Positions 25,608 to 38,036 are shown, numbered from the stretch's first letter. The stretch: 64,000 bases of DNA from Anadara kagoshimensis (GCA_021292105.1 CM037868.1:24904803-24968802); one strand, 5' to 3'. Notes: generated by a model from the sequence alone, not told the origin. A program made the numbers and translations.

Positions 25608-25740
25608 TTGACTTTTGATAAGGTAGACATAAGGATTTATCAATCCCAAACACATTATATTCACCAAGGCCGTAGGCCGAGGTGAATATTATGTTTTTAA
25701 GGTTGATAAATCCTTATGTCTACTGAATCGAAAGTCAATA
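25608..25740. repeat. Fold-back palindrome with CCAAGGCCGTAGGCCGAGG loop
   Basis: The arms TATTGACTTTTGATAAGG and TAGACATAAGGATTTATCAA are mirrored by TTGATAAATCCTTATGTCTA and CTGAATCGAAAGTCAATA. The central AGGCCGTAGGCC is itself a short palindrome. It is probably a fold-back MITE. Confidence 0.85.
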
Positions 25741-25984
25741 ACTGATTTATTATATGACCAATTATTTTTATCACCATATTATTATGTTTTATAGTATAAA
25801 ACGTAAAAATGTCCTTTTTTTTTTCAATGTTACATCATATAACGTCGCTGCGTTTTTGCGCGGTGAGCATTGCCCATTGTTACGACATTGCCCGTTGTTA
25901 CGTTATTGCGCGGTGAATATAACGATTTATCAGGCTCGCCAAACGCCTTTTTAACCAATCAGAACAGGGCAAAATCATTGGCAA

Positions 25985-26062
25985 TATAATATAATATAAT
26001 ATAATATAATATATAGAATATATATAATATAATAAATATAATATAATATAATATAATATATG
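25985..26062. repeat. (TATAA)n microsatellite
   Basis: Runs of ATAATATAATATAAT on both sides of a short interruption. Confidence 0.9.
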
Positions 26063-26799
26063 TAGGTGAGCTGCATGACGTGTTCCAAAATGATAATTTA
26101 AATAGGTATATAAATAGTTGATGAAATCCCAAATGTTCCAACTCGGAGGTCTGATGATAAAATCGTAATGCATTTGGAAAAAAATTACTACATTTGTGTT
26201 ATGATACTGGTTTAACGATAGCCAATGGGCGACATGGTGGTGAATCAAGTTCTAGTGTTACATTCTGTAAATCGGGAAGATTTGTACATAAGTACAGTGT
26301 TGTTGATTATCTTCTGGATTCACCGGATAACTATGATAGTATTAGCGACTTTAGTGTTCTGTCACCTAATGAGTTCTCTGATCATTGTCCTGTTTCGTTC
26401 GATTTATGTTCTTCGTTTTCACACGAAACTACGACCCCAAAAGTCCACAATCGCATTAAATGGGACCACGCAAAAGCTGGCCAATATAGTATTTTAGTAA
26501 ATGAGCGACTACAACATATTCCGTATTTACAGTTGAAAATCTGAGAAATGATTGTGGTGTTAATAATATCGTTAGTAGGTTATCTGACGTTTTGGTAAAC
26601 TGTGCCTTGGAAGTATTCGGTAGATCTATATTCGTCGCTGTTGATCCTGAAGTCAAAAAAGGGAATAATGAGTGGTTCAACAAAGAATGTGACCGTGAAC
26701 GTAAACAATTTAATACGATAAGGAATTTATATCGCCGTCACCCATCTGACGCTAATCGAGAATTATTTGTAACACCAAGGAGTTCAACATCTTGATAAC

Positions 26800-27345
26800 A
26801 ATTTTGATTTTATAATTTTAGTCTAAGCACTACTGATGAGAAATTGTATTCCGAAACGGCCGTCTACTGCTGTAAAATTAAAGCTGGTATAATGTGTAAT
26901 TTGTTGAATTACTTATTCGTTGTATATATAGATACATGTAATTACAATATACATTTTTGCCTTTGAGTAAGGGAAATAACAAGTCGAGGCAAAGCCCGAG
27001 GGAAATGTGACTTGTTAAGGGTGAACAAATGTTCATATCTCCCTCACTCAAAGGCAATAAATCGTTTATTATACCGAAAGATAACCATTGTAATAAGAAA
27101 GACAGAAAGAAACAAAAGTATTTTTAAAAAGACAGCCTGAAAACATCATTCCTTTCCAGATTCATTGCTTTTTCCCCTATCGGAACTCATCGGAGGCAAA
27201 CGATAGAACGTCATGATCGATGACGTCATATTATGGTGTGTTCCGAAGAGGTGGGATATGATGTTTTTCTGAGGGATACACGATGTTTTCTCCACCCTGA
27301 TCACATGATCCAACGATCCAATCAAATTACAAATAGTATCGTATT
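26800..27345. repeat. Unassigned insertion with internal inverted repeat, inside the LINE
   Basis: LINE coding similarity stops near 26795 and resumes near 27350. Between them, TTGCCTTTGAGTAAGGGAAA and TAACAAGTC at 26955-26984 are mirrored by GACTTGTTAAGGG and CCCTCACTCAAAGGCAA at 27010-27057. The exact ends and target duplication could not be fixed by eye. It has no coding capacity. Confidence 0.55.
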
Positions 27346-27761
27346 TTTCTAATGAGGTATAATAATAAAGTTAAACGACGGACTCGATCGTTATACAAGC
27401 GTAAAAAAGGAGTCGAACTTTGTGACATTGTCAATGTAATCAAAAAAAATTCTGGTCCTCTATTAGAAATAAGCGCAGAACTTGATGTAAAGCTAACAGC
27501 GACGCGATTTTCAAACACTTAGAAAACATTCTAGGGGAGAATCCCTCTCAAATATCTGATATGATAATGACTCTTATAGATAACTCATGGATACCTAACA
27601 TTTATATTGAGTACTTAGATAAAGAAATCTCTACGGACGAAGTGCAAAAGGCGATAAGTTTGTTGAAGTCGGACAAAAGTGCAGGGGTCGATTCTGTTAC
27701 CGCAGAAATGATTGTGACTAATAAACTTTTACTAACACCCATTTTAAAAGACTTATTCAAC

Positions 27762-27944
27762 TACAGTCAAACCTGTCTATAAAGGCCACCCAAGGGAACC
27801 TGTAAAAGTGACCTTAATGGGCAGGTGACCTTTATATACAGGTTCATTTAATATTAATAAAGAATAACTGGGATACAATTCTACTGGCCTTTGTAAACAG
27901 GTGGCCCTTATATAGAGGTGGTCTTTAAAGCAGGTTGGACTGTA
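27762..27944. mobile_element. TACAGTC...GACTGTA MITE, copy 2, inside the LINE
   Basis: The left end TACAGTCAAACCTGTCTATA and the right end CTTTAAAGCAGGTTGGAC/TGTA are inverted relatives of each other. It is the same family and length (183 bp) as the copy at 21337. It interrupts the LINE frame just before the reverse transcriptase; TA at both edges fits the target duplication. Confidence 0.9.
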
Positions 27945-28016
27945 CATGTTTAAAACAAGGATTTTTCCTAACTCATGGACTGAAGGTATAGTAATCCCTG
28001 TGCAGAAAGCGGGAGA

Positions 28017-28359
28017 GTGAGTGAGTAATGGTGTTTAACGTTCCAGTCAAGAATATTTCACTAATATCGAGACGTCGCCAGCTATAGACAAAGGTGCAGA
28101 AATTTTGCCTGTGCATCGCGCTGATGGCATTATACAGCAGGGTTCTTTAGCGTGCCAAGCCCAATGTGACACGGGACCTCGTTTATTTTAAGTTCCCATC
28201 CGAAAGAACCGTGACTTTCATTTCGTAATGCCGAGTGCTTTGCGAAAGAACAGTCACTACCCACTTTCAAGTCTTAGGTCAGACCCGACCGGGGATCGAA
28301 CCCACGACCTCCCACTTACGGAGCGAGCTCTCTACCAACTGAGCTGCCGCAGTGGTTCC
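28017..28359 (-). mobile_element. tRNA-derived SINE, copy 5, full length, with target duplication
   Basis: 343 bp, with the tRNA-like head at the right: the complement contains GCGGCAGCTCAGTTGGTAGA and GGTTCGATCCCC. The 3' tail is at the left (GAGTGAGTAATGGTGTTTAA). The 12-bp duplication GAAAGCGGGAGA lies at 28005-28016 and 28360-28371. Removing the insert and one repeat restores the LINE reading frame, so this SINE inserted into the already resident LINE. It is the least decayed of the seven copies. Confidence 0.95.
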
Positions 28360-29405
28360 GAAAGCGGGAGATATCAGCGATCTAAATAACTACCGACCTA
28401 TTATTCTAGTCAGCGTGTTATCAAAACTCTACACTACCGCCCTTACACAGAGGTTGAGTACCTGGGCAGAGGCCGAGAATATATTTATACATAACCAGTT
28501 TGGATTCAGGCCTAGAAATTCAACTATAGACGCAGTATTTGTACTTCATGGCCTTATCGTGCATACATTACAACGACAGTCGAAACTTTATTGTGCTTTT
28601 GTGGACTTTCGTAAAACATTTGATCGAGTCAATAGACGGTTATTGTGGTATAAATTGTTGAGTTCGGGTGTGAGCAGTAATTTTGTCAGTGTTATTAAAT
28701 CAGTTTACTCTTCTGTACGTCTGCGAGTAAGAACTGGCGACGAACTATCTATGGCATTTTACAATTACCTCGGTGTTAAGCAGGGTAAACCGTTATCACC
28801 ATTTATTACTCATCCTAATATTTATAAATGACATTATCCTAGATATTCCTTTTCAAGGTTTGGACGAGGATAAGGATTTATTCAATGTGAACAACTATCT
28901 ACTTTATCTTATCCTATTCGCAGATGACACTGTGTTATTTGGTAAATCTCCGATCGCGATGGTTCGATAAACTTGCACACACTACTGCCAACGATGGAAT
29001 ATGACCGTTAATACGAGCAAAACTAAAGTTGTAGTGTTCCGAAATGGATGGCAGCAAGTTAATGATAAATTCTACTTTGGAGATCGTGAAATTGAAAAAG
29101 TTAACAATTATGTTTACTTAGGGGTACTTTTGAATTTTAACGGCAAATTCAACAATACACAGAAAAGGATTTCACAGCATGTCCCGAGAGCACTATCGGC
29201 GGTTTTAAATATTTTTAAAGATGTATATATTAATACTAAACAACAGTGTTATTTATTCAACAGTATAGTCAGTTCAGTTTTAAATTATGGTTCCGAAATT
29301 TGGGGGTTTCATCGAGCAAAGGATGTGGAAATAATACATAATAGGTTTTGTAGGTTTATATTGAAAGTTGGGAAAAGTGTTTCATTGTGTTTTTTTATAC
29401 GGTGA
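28360..29405 (+). pseudogene. LINE reverse transcriptase domain, frameshifted
   Basis: The reading frame before the SINE (27945-28016) continues exactly after it (from 28360) with the N-x-YRPI motif of LINE reverse transcriptases. NQFGFRPRNSTIDA and the motif-A aspartate in YCAFVDFRKTFDRV (about 28588-28635) follow, then the KQGKPLSP motif near 28780. A frameshift at about 28790 moves the frame, and the catalytic FADD tetrad is at 28917-28928. A further frame from 29001 covers the thumb region up to 29405. In an intact element this enzyme would copy LINE RNA by target-primed reverse transcription. The stops and shifts show it is dead. Confidence 0.9.
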
Positions 29406-30315
29406 ACTTAGGTAATTTTTCAATGTATATAATGCGTAAGCATAAAATAATTAAGTATTGGTTAAAAATTGTTGTACAATAACCACCAGTTGTCTATGAT
29501 CTATATAAATTGCTTTATGTTGATGTTATGAATAGTTATGTTAACTGGGTATCACTTGTTCATGATTTTGGATTCAACAAGAAACTTTGAATATTTCATA
29601 TGGCACTATTAAATTACGTATTAATGACCAATTTTTCCAAACCTGGCAAGTGAAAAAACCAGTACTTATGTTTTATATAAGAAGAACTTTTGTCTCGAAC
29701 GTTATTTACATTTTAATTTCAACGTTAGTTTACTGACTGAATTAAGAAGTGGAACTTGAAAACTCCGTGTAGAAACCGGCAGATACGATGCTGTAGACAT
29801 ACAGGTCATTACGTTTTTGTCGTTCATGTAATATGAACACCATTGAAGACGACTACCATTTCCTTCTGGTATGTCCAACATTTATAGACATTAGACTACA
29901 GTGCCCACCAAAGTACTATTGTGTTTGGCCCACACGTCAAAAATTACTGAAACTGTTAAGTGCCAATTCTGAACTTTTACTCAGGAAACTTTGTCGCTAC
30001 CTCCAGTCATCATGGAAAAGAAGAATGGATTTATCTAATGACTAAATATTGTTCTCTGCTATGTTGTTACAATAACAATTTCTGTACAATTGCTTTAGCA
30101 ATTTTTGTTTTGCTTTGCAAATAAATATTATATATTAATATAATGTAATACTGCGGTGGATGGATATGTCAATATGAAAAAATATTAACATCTCCTATTA
30201 GTTGCTGTGGCTAGATATAAACCTAGAATACGCAATGACTTAATATTCTGTACACTTAATAACTGTACTCATTTATAACTAGAAGGTCTAGACCAAAAAT
30301 AACTTTTTATATTCT

Positions 30316-31125
30316 GAGTAGAACGGACATACAAGTACGAAATGAGATTTATATAGGCTGATCTTAGAAATGAGTAGAACGGACATACAAGTACGAAATG
30401 AGATTTATATAGGCTGATCTTAGAAATGAGTAGAACGGACATACAAGTACGAAATGAGATTTATATAGGCTGATCTTAGAAATGAGTAGAACGGACATAC
30501 AAGTACGAAATGAGATTTATATAGGCTGATCTTAGATATGAGTAGAACGGACATACAAGTACGAAATGAGATTTATATAGGCTGATCTTAGATATGAGTA
30601 GAACAGATAACAAGTACGAAATGAGATTTATATATTAGGCTGATCTTAGAAATGAGTAGAACGGACATACAAGTACGAAATGAGATTTATATAGGCTGAT
30701 CTTAGATATGAGTAGAACGGACATACAAGTACGAAATGAGATTTATATAGGCTGATCTTAGAAATGAGTAGAACGGACATACAAGTACGAAATGAGATTT
30801 ATATAGGCTGATCTTAGAAATGAGTAGAACGGACATACAAGTACGAAATGAGATTTATATAGGCTGATCTTAGAAATGAGTAGAACGGACATACAAGTAC
30901 GAAATGAGATTTATATAGGCTGATCTTAGAAATGAGTAGAACGGACATACAAGTACGAAATGAGATTTATATAGGCTGGTCTTAGAAATAAGTAGAACGG
31001 ACATACAAGTACGAAATGAGATTTATATAGGCTGACCTTAGAAATGAGTAGAACGGACATACAAGTACGAAATGAGATTTATATAGACTGATCTTAGAAA
31101 TAAGTAGAACGGACATACAAGTACG
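30316..31125. repeat. 56-bp minisatellite, about 14 copies
   Basis: Very uniform units: GAGTAGAACGGACATACAAG, TACGAAATGAGATTTATATA, GGCTGATCTTAGAAAT. One unit near 30600 has small indels. The low divergence suggests recent amplification. Confidence 0.97.
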
Positions 31126-31844
31126 AAATCAAATTCGTGTGAAGTACATTTGGTACACAACCTCCGATCACGTGATGTGTTGTGACATTTGATCCAAAAT
31201 TAAAAAAACTCCTAGTGGAGCAGGACATTTGAGCGACGACTTTAGTGGACTTTTGAGTGACAGATTTTAAATATTACCTGCATTTTACGATCGACATTTG
31301 AGCGACAGGTTAATCTACCCACCTGCATACAAACAGGTCGAAAGGGTATTTATATGATTAGTACCGCTACAGATTTAGAATTAATGTTTGGTGCTTTTCA
31401 AAGCATACTACCTTTTTACTTTAAGCTTTTTCCTGTAAAATTACTACTATTTTAGTTTTATGAAATGCGGTGATAGACTTTTTATGGATTTATAAATTTT
31501 AATTCGGTGCTTTTCAAAAACTTGATCCTGCTTGATCCAAAATTTTCTTCCATTTTTCTGCGGTGTGCATGGTGTGGCAACAGACTTCACTACGTCTAAT
31601 GGAATATAAGAAAAAATGTCGTTCAAATGTCTACAATACATTTGGTATTTCGCTCAAATGGGTTAAAATTCTGTCGCTCAAATCCGGGTTCAATATTTTG
31701 TCGCTCAAACGTCCGATTTTTCTCGCTACTTTGTCCTGTATATAGTTTCGCCCAAATGTCCAACGCCGGTTTCTACTGAAAGGCGATGTGCATAGCATCG
31801 ATAATACAAAAATGTAGTTGTCGGAATTTCTTAGGTATTAATAT
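31126..31844. other. Spacer, no gene seen
   Basis: The phrase CATTTGAGCGAC and its inverse GTCGCTCAAAT recur several times between 31220 and 31760, giving a loose inverted-repeat character. There is no supportable ORF. Confidence 0.45.
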
Positions 31845-33060
31845 TCACCTGTAGATTGTTCTATGTTAATCTACCCAACCAAGTCATAAGGTATCCTATA
31901 CACTTCACCTGTCCGTAGTAGGTGGTGCTATTTTAAGAAAGTGTGCTATACTCTTCCTATCTATAGTTGGCGGTGTCATTTTAAAGAAGGTGACCTATAC
32001 ACTTCTCCTGTCAATAGTAGACTGTTCTATTTCAAAGAAGGTGACATATACACTTCACCTTTCAATAGTAGACTGTTCTATTTTAAAGAAGGTGACATAA
32101 TTATACACTTCACCTGTCAATAATAGGCTGTTCTATTTTAAAGAAGGTGACCTATACACTTCACCTGTCAATAGTAGGCTGTTCTATTTTAAAGAAGGTG
32201 ACATATACACTAACATGTCAATAGTAGGCTGTTCTATTTTAAAGAAGGTGACATAGTTATACACTTCACCTGTCAATAATAGGCTGTTCTATTTTAAAGA
32301 AGGTGACCTATACACTTCACCTGTCAATAGTAGGCTGTTCTATTTTAAAGAAGGTGACATATACACTAACATGTCAATAGTAGGCTGTTCTATTTTAAAG
32401 AAGGTGACATAATTATACACTTCACCTGTCAATAATAGGCTTCTCTATTTTAAAGATGGTGACCTATACACGTCAACTGTCTGTAGTAGGTGGTGACATT
32501 TAAAAGAAGGTGCCCTATACTTCAACTGTCAATAGTAGGCTTTTCTATTTTAAAGAAGGCGTCCTATACACTTCAACTGTCAATAGTAGGCTGTTCTATT
32601 TTAAAGAAGGCGTCCTATACACGTCAACTGTCAATAGTAGGCTGTTCTATTTTAAAGAAGGCGTCCTATACACTTCAACTGTCAATAATAGGCTGTTCTA
32701 TTTTAAAGAAGGCGTCCTATACACTTCAACTGTCAATAGTAGGCTGTTCTATTTTAAAGAAGGCGTCCTATACACGTCAACTGTCAATAGTAGGCTGTTC
32801 TATTTTAAAGAAGGTGACTTATACACTTCACCTGTCTGTAGTAGGTTGTCGTGATATTTTAAGAAGGTGTCCTATACACTTCAACTGTCAATAGTAGGTG
32901 GTGCTATTTTAAAGAAGGTGACATATACACTTCACCTGTCTGTAGTAGGCTGTTCTATCTTAAAGATGGTGACCTATACACTTCACCTGACAATAGTAGG
33001 CTGTTCTTTTTAATAGTAAGTGATTTTACACTTACCTGTCAATAGTAGTCAATAGTCAAT
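31845..33060. repeat. 51-bp minisatellite, about 23 copies
   Basis: Units of about 51 bp containing CACTTCACCTGTCAATAGTA and GGCTGTTCTATTTTAAAGAA, with GGTGACCTATA or GGCGTCCTATA as class markers. 51 is a multiple of three, so stretches such as 32490-32894 stay open in two frames. I regard those as repeat artefacts. Confidence 0.95.
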
Positions 33061-33314
33061 AGTCAATAGTTTTTCCTGTCTGTAAAGATTCGTTGATGAT
33101 TCTAATTAAGTAGCAGAAAAATGTCAAATTGGACTATTTTACATTCTTTTGCTGTTAATTGTATTGTTTTACTGATGACTTTCGGACTCTAGTCTTGCGT
33201 GAATTTAAGAAACCTCAAAAAGGTTTGTTTCCGTGTGGCACTGTTGCTAAACAACTTTTCATTCAGCTGTGGCTAGTCATAACTGCACATTACAGCTGTC
33301 TTTTATACAAGGAT

Positions 33315-33660
33315 GATTGGTTGAATGAATGTGTTTTTACGTCCAAGTAAAGAATATTTCACTTATATCGAGAGATCATTTTAGCTGCAGACGAAGTGGA
33401 AGAAATTTTTACCTTTGAAGCGCGGTCAAGACAATATGCAGGGAGAGTGCTTTAGTGTGCCACGCATGTTTTGCACGAGACATCGGTGTTAAGGCTTCTT
33501 CCGAAGGATACCACATGACTTCCATTTCTAAATGCAGAGCGCTTGGCGAAAGAACAATCACTGCCTATTTTCAAGGTTTAATCAGACCTCCACTGGGATT
33601 CAAACCAATAATATTCCATATAGGAAGCAAGCAACTGAGCTACCGTAGAGTTTCTACGTA
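33315..33660 (-). mobile_element. tRNA-derived SINE, copy 6 (old)
   Basis: Reverse copy. The tail is at the left (GTGTTTTTACGTCCAAGTAA), the body has ATTTCACTTATATCGAGA and CATTTCTAAATGCAGAGC, and the decayed tRNA-like head at the right has GGGATTCAAACC and CAACTGAGCTACCGTAGAG. It is more diverged than copies 2 and 5. Confidence 0.78.
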
Positions 33661-33907
33661 GACCGCAAACACGGATTGAAACTTGTCTCCATTATCATTG
33701 AAGATAGTCTTTAGACTCTGACCAACCGATAACCTGCTGTCACATAAAGGTAAGGTGTCTTTCCTTAGCATCATAACACTATGAACGTCATCAATAGCAT
33801 ATCGTTCCGGTGTCGGAAATTACCGAGCATTGACAGGTTCGTTCAGGTAAGTTTTGTTGCGTATACATTGTATAACCGTTAGACACATCGATACTGACAA
33901 CTCTTTG

Positions 33908-34790
33908 GATAGGTTTGACCCTGCCGCTTGACCTTTAATTTGAATCTTTATCAGGAACGATCGATTATAGATATAAGAGTATTTATACAAATGTCGCCAA
34001 CGACATCAGACAGATGTATTAAATAACCGTATAAGAAGTATATACCACGTTAAGGTATATTGTCTCAAAATGTCTATTCCGAACGTAAGGGTTCGGAGCC
34101 CACGCTAGCGCCGTATTTTACAATACTTGTACTGTTCACTTTTTATATGCACTTTGTATTTCATACATTTTTGGGGGTTCGACTTATTTGAATATACATG
34201 TATTATTATTATATATTTTTCTTAAGATTTATGCACTTCTCTTTACAAAAACTAGCAGTATCACAAATGATGTTTCTAGCATCATTTTAAATTGCGTATT
34301 CTGTCGGACATGTTTCTAATCATTAAAATTTTATACTAAACCGAAAAAAAGAGAGAATGATGCACGGATTTTTTCATGTGTGAAAGAGACACAAGAAAAT
34401 CAAGTACAATTAAAAAGAATGGGAAGCAAAAGAACAAATTTAGCAAGATTCGAACCTTGACCCAGTAGCAAGCTTAACAATTATGTAGACAACACACTTA
34501 CATGCTCGGCCACCCTGGATATTGACTTTGAACGTGGTTGCAAAAAATAAACCCATGGCTCGTTTTGTTTCTTATTTAAACGTTATTGATCCACGTATTT
34601 TTATATATTTTTCTCAATTCATTTTACACATATAGCGTGAATTTAAAAATAAGACTTAGTATTTACGTACATTTGAAAAAAAGAGTTCAAAAGCTCACGT
34701 CTTATTTTTAATCAAGTATACCTTCATAATCGATCATTCCTAATAAATATTTAAATAAAAGATCAAGCGGCAGGGTCAAACTTGACGAGC
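33908..34790. mobile_element. Large member of the GACCTGTCCGCTTGACCTTT MITE family, copy D
   Basis: The ends TTTGACCCTGCCGCTTGACC and AAAGATCAAGCGGCAGGGTC are inverted copies of one another. They are 880 bp apart, about four times the usual element length. The interior is AT-rich and has no transposase. Either this is a longer relative, or another sequence inserted into a 220-bp copy. Confidence 0.6.
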
Positions 34791-34799
34791 TATAAATGC

Positions 34800-34863
34800 A
34801 ATAAAATTTAAATAAATAAATCAAAAATAAACAAATAAATAAATAAATAAATAAATAAACAAA

Positions 34864-34902
<39 letters not shown>

Positions 34903-34905
34903 GCA
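34800..34905. repeat. (AAAT)n microsatellite
   Basis: Tandem AAAT with a few C or G interruptions. Confidence 0.95.
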
Positions 34906-34980
34906 ATGATTTCGATGACCGTTGAAATCAAAATTATAATAATTATTTCCTTATTCACTGTTTTTTTTTTACTTTATTTG

Positions 34981-35205
34981 TAGGCAAACAACTATGAACT
35001 GCCTGTTCGACATTTCATTGGGAATATTCAAATAAGATAGCCCTCACCCATGCGTAATGTTAGAACTCGGAAATCAAACATAAACAATTATTGTTTTCAA
35101 CCAATTAGACGAAATAGACACCTGTATTCCCGTTACATAAATGTACTTATATAAAAATATTGAAAAGAAAGGTCAAACGGACAGGTCAGATTTCTTTGTG
35201 TGCAT
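34981..35205. mobile_element. GACCTGTCCGCTTGACCTTT MITE, copy E
   Basis: Left end TAGGCAAACAACTATGAACT plus GCCTGTTCGACATTTCATT; right end AAAGGTCAAACGGACAGGTC. The left end is more decayed than the right. Confidence 0.7.
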
Positions 35206-36060
35206 AATTCCGTTGTGTTTTTGGTAGCACCAGCTGTTACTAAACACTTTGTTCATTTAAAAAGACGTCGTCAGCGTACCACGTGATAAATGCCTTTTAA
35301 CGTTTGCTAGTGGACTTTTGCAAACGTTTACGTTACAAATGCATTGAATCGCGACATTTTTATACCACTGCCATAGGAATCATAATGTCTTTAACTCTTT
35401 TGGTGAGACTAATTCCTAGTGTGAGAGGTTGTCAGTTTGCCTGCAAACTTTTCTAGAACTTGCCGCCTTGTTATACCGTTCTTCAATTTGCGTGCAGACT
35501 ATCGGGATGTATTTGCAAGCACTTTGGATTTCTCAAATTGCCAGGAGATGACGCCTCGATTGCAAAATTCTTTACTTGGATATGTACACAACACATGCTT
35601 CAACATTTCAATTTTCTAACTATTCCAAAGTATTACAATTAAAATTAAAAGGAAATATCAAAAGTTCGATATTTAATCAATAGAAATTTCTATAATAACA
35701 AATACTGACGTGTTCAAAGGGAAAAACCCTTAAAATAATTTTAGGAATGATCTTTCAATACTTACGCAATAAGTATGCAAAACAGCGTAGCGTAAAAATG
35801 AATTAATAAAAAGGAATGTACGCCCCAATCAAGAATATGGAATATCGGAACATCACAAGGTATATTTAGATTAGGTGCTGAACTGACAAGATATACATTT
35901 TAAAAATAACGATAACACCAATGTAAATTAAATTAAAAGAAGGCAGTATCTTTTCAAAATTATGCTTTATTAAATGCTATTTATAAATTATAAATTTTCT
36001 TTTTATTTATTTTATAAGTACAGACAAAATCTTAAACACATGTAAATATATACAATGTAA
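35206..36060. other. Spacer, no gene seen
   Basis: Two overlapping 60-codon ORFs near 35437-35642 show no family features. There is nothing else to report. Confidence 0.4.
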
Positions 36061-36079
36061 ATTACCTTAAATAATATGG

Positions 36080-36253
36080 CAAAAATAATAAAAGTAAAAT
36101 AAAGTAAATAAAAAATAAAAACATAAATCAGTACATCTAAACACAAACAAATAAATAAACAAATAAATAAATAAATAAATCAATAAATATAAATAAATAA
36201 TATTTGACATTTTTCTAAAAGAAATAATAAATGAATAATTATAATAATAATAA

Positions 36254-36284
<31 letters not shown>

Positions 36285-36290
36285 GACACG
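36080..36290. repeat. AAAT / AAT / TAA microsatellite block
   Basis: Clustered AAAT-type and (TAA)n runs, including (ATA)n at 36255-36284. Confidence 0.85.
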
Positions 36291-36643
36291 GATAAAATTG
36301 TTCAATAAAAATATGTACAACGAACTTATGTATAAAATTAAACAATTGAAAGATATAAATGATATATACAGCTTCAGTATAACCGTCAAAACATTGTTAA
36401 AGTATAGAAACAATGCTTCCCTTAATAATCTCTTAAATTCGGTGCAGTGGGAGGACAAAAAAATGTTATAGAACACAAAATAACCAGCTATATCGTTTGA
36501 ACGAAATAAGCGAATTGTTACAGCATTTGTACATGTATGTAAACGGGCAAATGGATGGGGAGAATCTAACGAATTACTTTTTCATTTTGCTATTTAATGT
36601 CGCCGAAAGAATAACAAAAGCTCTAAAAATAATTATACCTAAG

Positions 36644-36647
<4 letters not shown>

Positions 36648-36685
<38 letters not shown>
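36648..36685. repeat. (GA)n microsatellite
   Basis: Uninterrupted GA dinucleotides. Confidence 0.97.
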
Positions 36686-36688
<3 letters not shown>

Positions 36689-37128
36689 TTCGAACGATTA
36701 TTTTAATTTGGTTTTTTCACACCGACGTAATTCCATACATAATGTCTTATTTACTACTAGTCAATGATGTAAAAAACTAATTTCTCACAAGTAAATTGAT
36801 TGTGCCAGTAGAAGTTTGTTTTGGTAAAGTTGTAATGCATATACTATTTATTTATGTTAAGTTTTATTTGATGAGGGAATTCTATTTTTTATACTATTTT
36901 CTGTATTATAACTTTAAAATGTGAGTTATAGGTGACGAAATTTTTGTCATTTTATTCTTTTTATTTCAAAGCATAGACTGAAACCGTTTTGTCTGAATGG
37001 GTCGGAATTGACTTTTTAGTATTTGAGTTACAATTTCTAGCTAAAAAATTCTGTTAATATGATATTTATCAAGACCCAGTTGGGGTTATGTTATGTACAT
37101 TTTTGTACCATAATTTTGATATATGTGT

Positions 37129-37998
37129 ATAAAGACCACCCAGGGGACCGAGCAAATGTGGACTTAATAGACAGGTGGACTTTATATAGAGGGTCACTTT
37201 ATAAACGAGTAAACGTGTATTGTTGATACTGGTATACAAATAAATGAAAATAATACATATAATACCTGTTAAAATACCCTATTGTATAATTTTGTTCAAA
37301 TTATTTTTATAATAATATATTTATGTTATTAATTTATGATATTTAAAAAAAGATTTATTATTAATTACAGAAGATATTTGAAAAGTGCATTATTATCTTA
37401 ATGGGCTGTACATTTGATTACATGGTAACAGTTTATCTATCAGTAAACACTTGACTTATGTCTTTGTTTTCTTAGGGAGCAGGGTGTCACTAATTAAAAC
37501 AATAGGTATAGAAAACATACTGCCCTAAATAACAAAGACTGTTTGTAATTGCTGATCTAATGGCTTCAGTCATTATTGACATGAGTATAAGGACTTCACA
37601 TTTTTTTCCTTCAAATTTTTACTTATTATAACTCATCTATACTCTTTGCAACAAAAATTTGTTAAACTTATACAATGATAAAAAAATTATAATAATTATA
37701 TATTTCTAATCTTCAAGCATTAAGAATATAATAATAATTTGGTTAAAAAATTACATGACATTGGACTAAAATTATAATATGAAAAATAATTTTTAAATAA
37801 GTTGATTGAAGTAGTGGACTTTATAGACAGGTTGAGATGTCATTTGGGACTACAAAGGGTGAACTCTATTCACATTAGACAGGTGGACTTTATATACAGG
37901 GTCATTATATAGTAAAATCTATTGGGGATACTTCAGACTGGTTGCTATAGACAGGTGAACTTTATACAGAGGTGGACTCTATAGCAGGTTGTACTGTA
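37129..37998. mobile_element. Relics of the GACTGTA MITE family
   Basis: Two decayed pieces. 37129-37212 has AAAGACCACCCAGGGGACCG and AGACAGGTGGACTTTATA. 37811-37998 has GGACTTTATAGACAGGTTGA and ends GCAGGTTGTACTGTA. The sequence between them (37213-37810) is AT-rich and featureless. Confidence 0.65.
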
Positions 37999-38036
37999 TA
38001 TGTTATGGGTAACGGTACGTTTGTCATTTCATTCTT

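Larger units (their letters stand above)
26188..30143 (+). mobile_element. Decayed non-LTR retrotransposon (LINE) with nested insertions
   Basis: A 5'-truncated LINE. It starts inside an apurinic-type endonuclease domain: the catalytic SDHCP motif is at 26375-26389. A linker (27355-27760) and a reverse transcriptase domain follow (see the next entry), then a 3' part with the NTIEDDYHFLLVCP motif near 29833-29875 that is common at the end of CR1/jockey-type ORF2 proteins. Three insertions interrupt it: an unassigned block of about 0.55 kb (26800-27345), a MITE (27762-27944) and a SINE (28017-28359). Many frameshifts and stops make it inactive. The clade (CR1-like or jockey-like) is not settled from sequence reading alone. 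Confidence 0.85.

Noticed and set aside
32490-32894. Protein of 17-residue repeats
   Set aside because: The 51-bp minisatellite is open in two overlapping frames, as expected by chance from its length.
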